From Gnetum montanum (Eukaryota; Streptophyta; Gnetopsida; Gnetales; Gnetaceae): a stretch of 64,000 nucleotides of DNA. The stretch lies in assembly GCA_015680685.1 (NCBI GenBank), contig MNCI01016384.1, forward strand, positions 218,017-282,016, written 5' to 3'. Shown here one piece after another: positions 58,531 to 64,000 of this stretch. The notes below the pieces were generated by a model. The model worked only from the letters and a program-made list of their open reading frames with translations, did no database searches and had not been told where the DNA came from. How positions within the stretch are numbered: position 1 is the stretch's first letter; each line of letters begins with the position of its first letter. The position numbers and the translations under genes were made by a program.

Positions 58531-59529
58531 NNNNNNNNNNNNNNNNNNNNNNNNNNNNNNNNNNNNNNNNNNNNNNNNNNNNNNNNNNNNNNNNNNNNNN
58601 NNNNNNNNNNNNNNNNNNNNNNNNNNNNNNNNNNNNNNNNNNNNNNNNNNNNNNNNNNNNNNNNNNNNNNNNNNNNNNNNNNNNNNNNNNNNNNNNNNNN
58701 NNNNNNNNNNNNNNNNNNNNNNNNNNNNNNNNNNNNNNNNNNNNNNNNNNNNNNNNNNNNNNNNNNNNNNNNNNNNNNNNNNNNNNNNNNNNNNNNNNNN
58801 NNNNNNNNNNNNNNNNNNNNNNNNNNNNNNNNNNNNNNNNNNNNNNNNNNNNNNNNNNNNNNNNNNNNNNNNNNNNNNNNNNNNNNNNNNNNNNNNNNNN
58901 NNNNNNNNNNNNNNNNNNNNNNNNNNNNNNNNNNNNNNNNNNNNNNNNNNNNNNNNNNNNNNNNNNNNNNNNNNNNNNNNNNNNNNNNNNNNNNNNNNNN
59001 NNNNNNNNNNNNNNNNNNNNNNNNNNNNNNNNNNNNNNNNNNNNNNNNNNNNNNNNNNNNNNNNNNNNNNNNNNNNNNNNNNNNNNNNNNNNNNNNNNNN
59101 NNNNNNNNNNNNNNNNNNNNNNNNNNNNNNNNNNNNNNNNNNNNNNNNNNNNNNNNNNNNNNNNNNNNNNNNNNNNNNNNNNNNNNNNNNNNNNNNNNNN
59201 NNNNNNNNNNNNNNNNNNNNNNNNNNNNNNNNNNNNNNNNNNNNNNNNNNNNNNNNNNNNNNNNNNNNNNNNNNNNNNNNNNNNNNNNNNNNNNNNNNNN
59301 NNNNNNNNNNNNNNNNNNNNNNNNNNNNNNNNNNNNNNNNNNNNNNNNNNNNNNNNNNNNNNNNNNNNNNNNNNNNNNNNNNNNNNNNNNNNNNNNNNNN
59401 NNNNNNNNNNNNNNNNNNNNNNNNNNNNNNNNNNNNNNNNNNNNNNNNNNNNNNNNNNNNNNNNNNNNNNNNNNNNNNNNNNNNNNNNNNNNNNNNNNNN
59501 NNNNNNNNNNNNNNNNNNNNNNNNNNNNN
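58531..59529. other. Assembly gap (999 N) in F2
   Basis: In F1 the equivalent interval (17130-18716) is 1587 bp and contains the 21-bp tandem array. The gap is therefore either under-sized or F2 has a shorter array or a deletion. Frames drawn across the Ns are meaningless. Confidence 0.95.
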
Positions 59530-59834
59530 CTTGGTGGTGGTTATAACCACCATTTCAATTGACAAGTGTTCAATTTACATAGGACTTTGAACAATTGTTG
59601 CATAAATTCCCTTTTTAAATCAATATTATATTTTATTGTTATTTATATCATAGTAGTAGAGATAATAACCATGGATTTTATGCATGGGTTGATATATAAA
59701 TATATGTATGCGTATACAACCGAATGCGTAAGTGGGGTTGTACCCTCACATTTTAATTTGTGGCACCCCGAATGTAATCCCACTTTTATATCAGGGCCGA
59801 TTCCATCTTCATCTTCTCTGCACTTTATGGAATG

Positions 59835-60340
59835 CCTACAATGCAAATTCAAGATCTTGGCAACTTGCATACATAGATACGAACAAACCGGAAATGAAAG
59901 TATGGCTTTGAAATCCATGTTTCCACACATGGGAATGGATGTGTTTTCCCAGTTCCAGGGAGGAAACCTTTGAGACCATCTTTCTCCCAGGTAGCAAGAA
60001 TACCAGCACCAACATTCAAAAATTCCTGCCTGCAGTCTCTGCTTCAAAACTTCACAAGGAATCCTCATGGCCGTCCTAAGGATAGTGCCAACAAAGGAAG
60101 AAATAGATTCTACCTGAATGTTAGAAAACTCTATGGATGTATTTTCTAATAGCTTCTTTATAGCTTTAGAAAAGCCAGTTCGCAATCCATGGCTTGAAAA
60201 TTGTCCTAAAATTGCTGGGATTGAACCTTTGTATAAGCCTGCAACCCCAATTTCAAGTATTTTTGAAACAACCACAGGGAAAGAAAGTGTCGATGCCTGT
60301 ACCCATTTTCATGATGAACATCCTAGTCAACTATAAGGAT
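59835..60340 (-). pseudogene. Captured fragment of a SAM-carrier-like mitochondrial carrier gene
   Basis: The minus strand from about 60309 reads VQASTLSFP, then EIGVAGLYKGSIPAILGQF, SSHGLRTGF, SSFVGTILRTAMRIPCEVL and KQRLQAGIF, followed after a shift by NVGAGILATWE.DGLKGF and PGTG. From memory this matches the C-terminal carrier domain of the Arabidopsis At2g35800 type (mitochondrial carrier family, SAM-carrier-like). The PCEVLKQRLQAG string resembles the Px(D/E)xx(K/R)xR carrier signature. Transport of small metabolites across the inner membrane is the family role. A frameshift after QAGIF, loss of most of the protein and the F2 context make it a pseudogene. It lies next to the F-shared part. 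Confidence 0.8.
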
Positions 60341-60369
60341 TTTCTACACACCCAACTTTGGTTGGTCAC

Positions 60370-60735
60370 ACAGCATGTGCTTTGCCGCAATAGCTGGACA
60401 ACGGAGCCAGCAGAAAGGAGGGCAGCGAGGGAGGATCCGCGGCTAAAGTAGATAGAATTGAAGGACAAGGCTAGACGTTGCCGCCATGTGGCCGATAATT
60501 TAGGGGATGATAAGTCCCATATGAGCTGAACATGGGAAGGAGTATGGACGCGCAGTAGCTGCTCATGGTGAGCCTCCATAGCCTGAACCTCCACGCAGCA
60601 TCCGAGAACTCCGCTATCTCGCAGGCGATCGTAAATAGCCCGAATGCGCTCCGGCTGCTCCAGATGATCATCCTCGGCCTCGTAAGTCGTAGAATTTCTC
60701 TGAAACACCACAGATGTTCCATGCACTTGAGCAAA
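60370..60735 (-). pseudogene. Captured 5' fragment of a class II histone deacetylase gene (HDA5/HDA18-like)
   Basis: The minus strand reads HLEQPERIRAIYDRLRDSGV, CCVEVQAMEAHHEQLLRVHT and, after a variable part, FNSIYFSRGSSLAALLSAGS. These follow the N-terminal part of plant RPD3/HDA1 class II deacetylases: HPE.PDRIR at the start, the LVHT/H(V/I) segment and NSIY...GSS.AA..AAGSV just before the active-site region. The catalytic HH, DxH and zinc ligands lie further on and are absent. The fragment is open for about 130 codons and GC-richer than its surroundings, so capture was relatively recent or the segment was selected. It abuts the carrier fragment in the same direction. Confidence 0.85.
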
Positions 60736-60803
60736 CCCTAGATTGCGTGAATGATGCCCAACATTTTTCTTACCACTTGTTAATGTCTTTCAATAAATAT
60801 ATG

Positions 60804-61238
60804 TCATCCTAGTAGCCGAAAAAGTAGGGTCTGTGAAGATAAGCCATTAGCTTCCACGCTTGTGTTTTCTCTAGAGCTGTTCTTTTTAATTTTGAGTTGG
60901 GAACAGAATTCTAAAATCATGCTCAAGCAGAGTTCCAACGGTGATTTTTCTCTGTTCCTGGTCGTCGTCCTGTTTCCATTAGAAAGCTCCTTAAAGAAAA
61001 ACTGCAAAGACGATTCGTTACACGTTTTTTTGGCGAATTTGACATCTGGTATGCTTTTGACTCGGTGGCAAGATTTCTTACCAAAGCACCTTCTCACGTC
61101 CTTGAAATGTCCAAGAATTGACTGCAGGAGGTTCCCTAGACCTCCTAGAAGNGATTTTAATTTTTGAATTTGGAACTTAGAATCATTGATAAATGCCTTA
61201 GCTTGGAAGCTGAAAACATTTGCAAACACAGATGCCAA
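60804..61238 (-). pseudogene. Unidentified captured frame in F2
   Basis: An open minus-strand frame of 144 codons (TTG-initiated; no ATG in frame at its start) reads ASVFANVFSFQAKAF, LLGGLGNLLQSILGHFKDVR, RCFGKKSCHRVKSIPDVKFA, and LELCLSMILEFCSQL. It is basic and amphipathic, with no domain I can name. Because a carrier fragment of the same orientation lies downstream, it may be the N-terminal extension of the same SAM-carrier-like gene. That is a guess. One ambiguous base is at 61152. Confidence 0.4.
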
Positions 61239-61561
61239 TAACCCTCATACCAAAAACCATCTTTTTCATCCTGTATCCCGGGTATTGAGCATCATGGATT
61301 TTACTCCACCTCGTGGCATCCTCACACAACTTTGGATGCACTGATTATAAAATAAATAAAACTGCTTCATTTCAATGTCTCAAAAAATCTTGATTTCTTA
61401 TTAGCGTCTACCACATACAGCCCTTGTTTCTAGAAAATCATATCTTAAAACACCCGACTTAGGTCTCCATCCTCCAAATTCTTCATGCACGGTAGGAAGC
61501 TTTGGACTATCTCTAATATCAGAGCCATACTATTCCATGAAATGGCCAAAATGTGCCAACA

Positions 61562-62560
61562 AAAAGGAGGTCCAATTTTGTGATGAGGAGGAGTCACCAC
61601 TTAGTGAAGTGGTGAACAAGAAAACCTTGCCTATTCAAAAATCTATTTTTGACATTTTAGCAAAGCTTGATAAATTATGGGATTCTCTAGATGAAAATTT
61701 TCAAATTACTATGAAGATTATTGAAACATCCAAAGAATAGAATAGTGATCATAAATGTGGGAGATAAAAAGACCTGAACGTGCCTACCAAAGAGGTAAGG
61801 ACAAAGCTACTACCATTGAGGAAGTTGTGGAGATAGACTCTGAAGATGATGCTAGTTGTGACATCTGTCAATACAAACATCCAAAGGGGTGTTGCCCTAT
61901 GGTGTTACACTTACAAGAGTTTGGGGTGTATGCATTGAATCTTCAAATAGCACATAGTCAAGCACCTAGATGATTGCCTTATCCTCAAGGCAATTCAAGA
62001 TAATTCCACCACCAACAACAAGAAGCTTACTACCCAAGTGGAGCTCCACCACAACCATATGAATAATACCAATAGTGGCACCAACCAAAATCATGGGAAA
62101 TGCCACCACCAAGGTATTAGTATCATTACTGGAAACTAGATCCATATAGGTACTATGTTCAACAACCAGTCTCTCCAAGAAGTTATGTAAGCCACGCCTC
62201 ATTTCAGCATCACTATTACCCTCCAAAGTACCATCAAACACTTCCACCATCTACTTGAGTGAAGAACCCATATCCATACCATCCACTACATCCATCTACA
62301 CACATACCTCCACCCTCAACCTAGTTACCTCTTACTCCATCCATGCAGGGTAGGATTCCTTCATAGCCATAAGAATGAAATGCTATGAGGGTTGTACATT
62401 GACAACCAACTTTCTCATTGAGTGATTCAAACAATTAATCTAGAAAAAGATCCTTCTTCCAACCCAATATTCCTCTCCAACCCTCACAACCTAGTACGAC
62501 TGATCATCCTACATCTCTAGTACCCTCATCCTCTACATCAAATACCTTCGAGTACCCTTT
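61562..62560 (+). pseudogene. B: gag, part after F2
   Basis: Continues the gag of A: VQFCDEEESPLSEVVNKKTL (61569-61628), LDKLWDSLDENFQITMKII, and EIDSEDDASCDICQYKHPKG (about 61830-61890), equal to the DSDSDDDGGCEIYHYDHPKG part of A. The remaining ~0.6 kb is Pro/Tyr/His-rich linker with stops, equivalent to the linker of A before protease. Confidence 0.8.
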
Positions 62561-62567
62561 AAACTAG

Positions 62568-63371
62568 ATGCTATCTCAAATGTACATTGTGATGCTAACT
62601 CATGCTATTTTTGATTGGATCAAGGCTAGAAACTTTCCTATGAAAATATCTGACCCAGGAAGTCCACTTATTTACTTGCAAATCACTGAACATGAGCCAT
62701 GCAAGGCTCTTCTTGATTCTAGTTCTAGTGCCAATCTCATCTTCCATGACATGTACAAGGCTTGGAACCTACCACATCTTAAGAAGAGAAACATCTATCT
62801 AGAATTGGTAGATCAATCAATCACTATTCCTTTGGAATTAGTGGAGGACATTGTAACCATAGTAAGTGGATGGTCCTATCTTGCTAATTTTATAGTGATC
62901 AAGGTTGAAAACTAGAAAGGTAACTTCCATGTCGTTATGGGAAGGGCTTGGTTAAGCATAGTCAATGCATGTATGGGCATAAGGGACATCTCCTTGGAAA
63001 TCTCCAAGGAGAATAAATTTGGAAAGTTAGAGAAGAAGTGTATTCCATGCATCACATATAGTGATAACAAGTGCAATTGTGTGCAAAAGATTTGGTCCAT
63101 CAAAAGTACATCCATCAAAGTATGCAATCAGTGTGTAGAAGAAACATATATTCAAAGGTATCTATACATAGCAACCACAAGATATGAGGGAACCCAATGG
63201 CTAATAGCCAACTCAAATAGCAATACATTATGCATGGAACCAACTAAGAGCCTAACATGTGCTCATGTTAACAACATGGATGAACTTGAGCAATTTCATC
63301 ACCAACTCTCTAATGATGAAAATGATGATACCTATTGGGAAGAGTTGGAAATCCTTGATAACATCAAGTAG
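62568..63371 (+). pseudogene. B: aspartic protease
   Basis: An open stretch from 62568 (MLSQMYIVMLTHAIFDWIK) has ISDPGSPLIYLQITEHEPCK and the active-site segment ALLDSSSSANLI (about 62714), where D-S-S replaces D-S-G. Then come QSITIPLELVEDIVTIVSGW, SYLANFIVIKVEN (stop at 62913) and VVMGRAWLSIVNACMGI (62932). It matches A segment by segment. The lost Gly in the catalytic triad and one stop indicate inactivity. The C-terminal linker runs to 63371. Confidence 0.8.
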
Positions 63372-64000
63372 AAGCCCCTAGAGTTGAAAAATCTACTAGC
63401 TAGCATGGAATATGCATTTTTAAATAATGGTAAACTAATCATAATTAGTGCCAAACTTTCTCCTAAATAAAAAGAAAAGTTGTTAAAGGTGGTTAACAAA
63501 TGGACAATAGCCTTTGCTTGGTCATACCCCAAGCTGACAGGAATTGATCTAAGGATATGCCAATATCACATTTACACCGAACTGACCATGAAGCTAAGAA
63601 GATAGCTGAAAATATGGTTGAATCCCAAATTGAAGCAAATCATCAAGGAGGAAGTAGAGCAACTCCTCAAGGTAGGGTTCATCTATCCCATCATAGATAG
63701 TGAGTGGGTTAGCCCACTCATAATTGTGCCAAAAAAATGTGACAAGTGGTAGGTCTACATTGACTTCAAGTTGTTGAACATGATGACATTTGAAGATCAC
63801 TTTTCATTATCATTTGTGGATCAAGTGTTGGACACCATATCTAGGCATTGCTATTATAGCTTCTTGGATGGTTATAGTGGTCATAACCAAATCCAAATTG
63901 CACTAGAAGATCAGGCCAAGACAGGGAACTTTTAAATATTGTAAGATGCCATTTGATCTATGCAATGCCCCTACAACATTTTAACACCTAGTCCTTTGTA
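63372..64000 (+). pseudogene. B: start of reverse transcriptase, cut by the window end
   Basis: Motifs in order: WTIAFAWSYPKLTGIDLRIC (about 63504), PKLKQIIKEEVEQLLKVGFI (63625-63685), YPIIDSEWVSPLIIVPKK, then YIDFKLLNMMTFEDHFSLSF (63755-63815), ISRHCYYSFLDGYSGHNQIQ (63838-63897) and LCNAPTTF near the end. This is the Athila-type RT fingers and palm before YxDD. Stops at 63372, 63469, 63606 and 63750 show decay. Confidence 0.85.

Larger units (their letters stand above)
58388..61561 (-). mobile_element. F2: copy of the F element with captured gene fragments, AAAAG target duplication
   Basis: Starts TGTTGGCAACCG, ends ATGTGCCAACA, and is flanked by exact AAAAG copies (58383-58387 and 61562-61566). 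Removing it restores the gag of B. Positions 58388-58530 and 59530-59829 are the inverted equivalents of 18859-18717 and 17129-16833 of F1; 61531-61561 is the equivalent of F1's first 31 bp. Between them, 59830-61530 holds gene-derived DNA absent from F1: a SAM-carrier-like fragment, a histone-deacetylase fragment and one unidentified frame, all on the minus strand, i.e. in the orientation of the F2 promoter side. Both F copies are antisense to the gag they interrupt. Confidence 0.85.
55880..64000 (+). mobile_element. B: Athila-like Ty3 element in the 3' LTR of D, cut by the window edge
   Basis: 5' LTR (55880-56795), tRNA-Asp-type primer site (56797), gag (56945-58387 and 61562-62560), protease (62568-63371) and the start of RT (from about 63470) follow in order; the rest lies outside. 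F2 (58388-61561) splits gag. RT text such as DHFSLSFVDQVLD and FLDGYSGHNQI, with the tRNA-Asp primer site, points to Athila. Unlike A, B retains RT, so it represents the longer form from which A-type deletions could derive. Confidence 0.85.

Noticed and set aside
58279-59590. Frames of 340-430 codons around 58500-59560
   Set aside because: Almost all of each is translated from Ns of the assembly gap.
60804-61238. 144-codon frame as an intact host gene
   Set aside because: No in-frame ATG at the start, no recognised domain, contains an ambiguous base, and lies inside F2 beside gene fragments.

Overview
This window is intergenic DNA from a large, repeat-rich plant nuclear genome. Every coding trace is a decayed LTR retrotransposon or a captured fragment of a plant gene: a plant-type class II histone deacetylase and a plant mitochondrial carrier of the SAM-carrier-like group. 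No intact host gene, tRNA, rRNA or CRISPR array is visible. Very old, giant, deeply nested Ty3 elements suggest a gymnosperm, but that is inference.

Layout by insertion history. (1) 1-1207: 3' end and 3' LTR of an Athila-like Ty3 element (T1, + strand). (2) About 2930-5850: decayed gag-protease of the same superfamily (G, - strand). (3) 8821-9569: solo LTR (S1) with a perfect CTAAT target duplication. (4) 11214-27964: a full-length Ty3 element (E, - strand), split twice: by F1 (16517-18859) in its gag and by a second Athila-like element A (20856-27917) in its 5' LTR. (5) From 30842 past the right edge: a copia-type element (D, + strand). Its 5' LTR is split by a giant (~18.9 kb) Tat-like Ty3 element C (31403-50322), and its 3' LTR is split at 55879 by a third Athila-like element B (55880 to the window end). 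B is in turn split by F2 (58388-61561). The outermost host is therefore oldest and F1, A, C, B and F2 are successively younger layers.

The most novel object is the F family. F1 and F2 lie in opposite orientations, both begin TGTTGGC and end GCCAACA, and both have perfect 5-bp target duplications (CATTC; AAAAG). They share about 30 bp at one end and about 2 kb at the other. Between these shared parts each carries different, unrelated gene-like DNA: F1 about 0.29 kb, F2 about 1.7 kb with histone-deacetylase and SAM-carrier-like fragments in the same orientation. The shared part has a 21-bp tandem array, a TATA box, an AATAAA and a terminal hairpin, so it looks like a promoter-bearing LTR with interchangeable cargo.

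Other notable structure: palindromic CGATATCG arrays at the U3 edge of the A and S1 LTRs, differing in copy number between the two LTRs of A; a degenerate antisense coding tract and over 7 kb of DNA between protease and RT in C; a 514-bp duplication of the protease segment and a ~29-bp minisatellite in E. Three N gaps (9220-9241, 27035-27422, 58531-59529) limit interpretation. Domain boundaries in decayed elements are approximate, and no percent identities could be computed.
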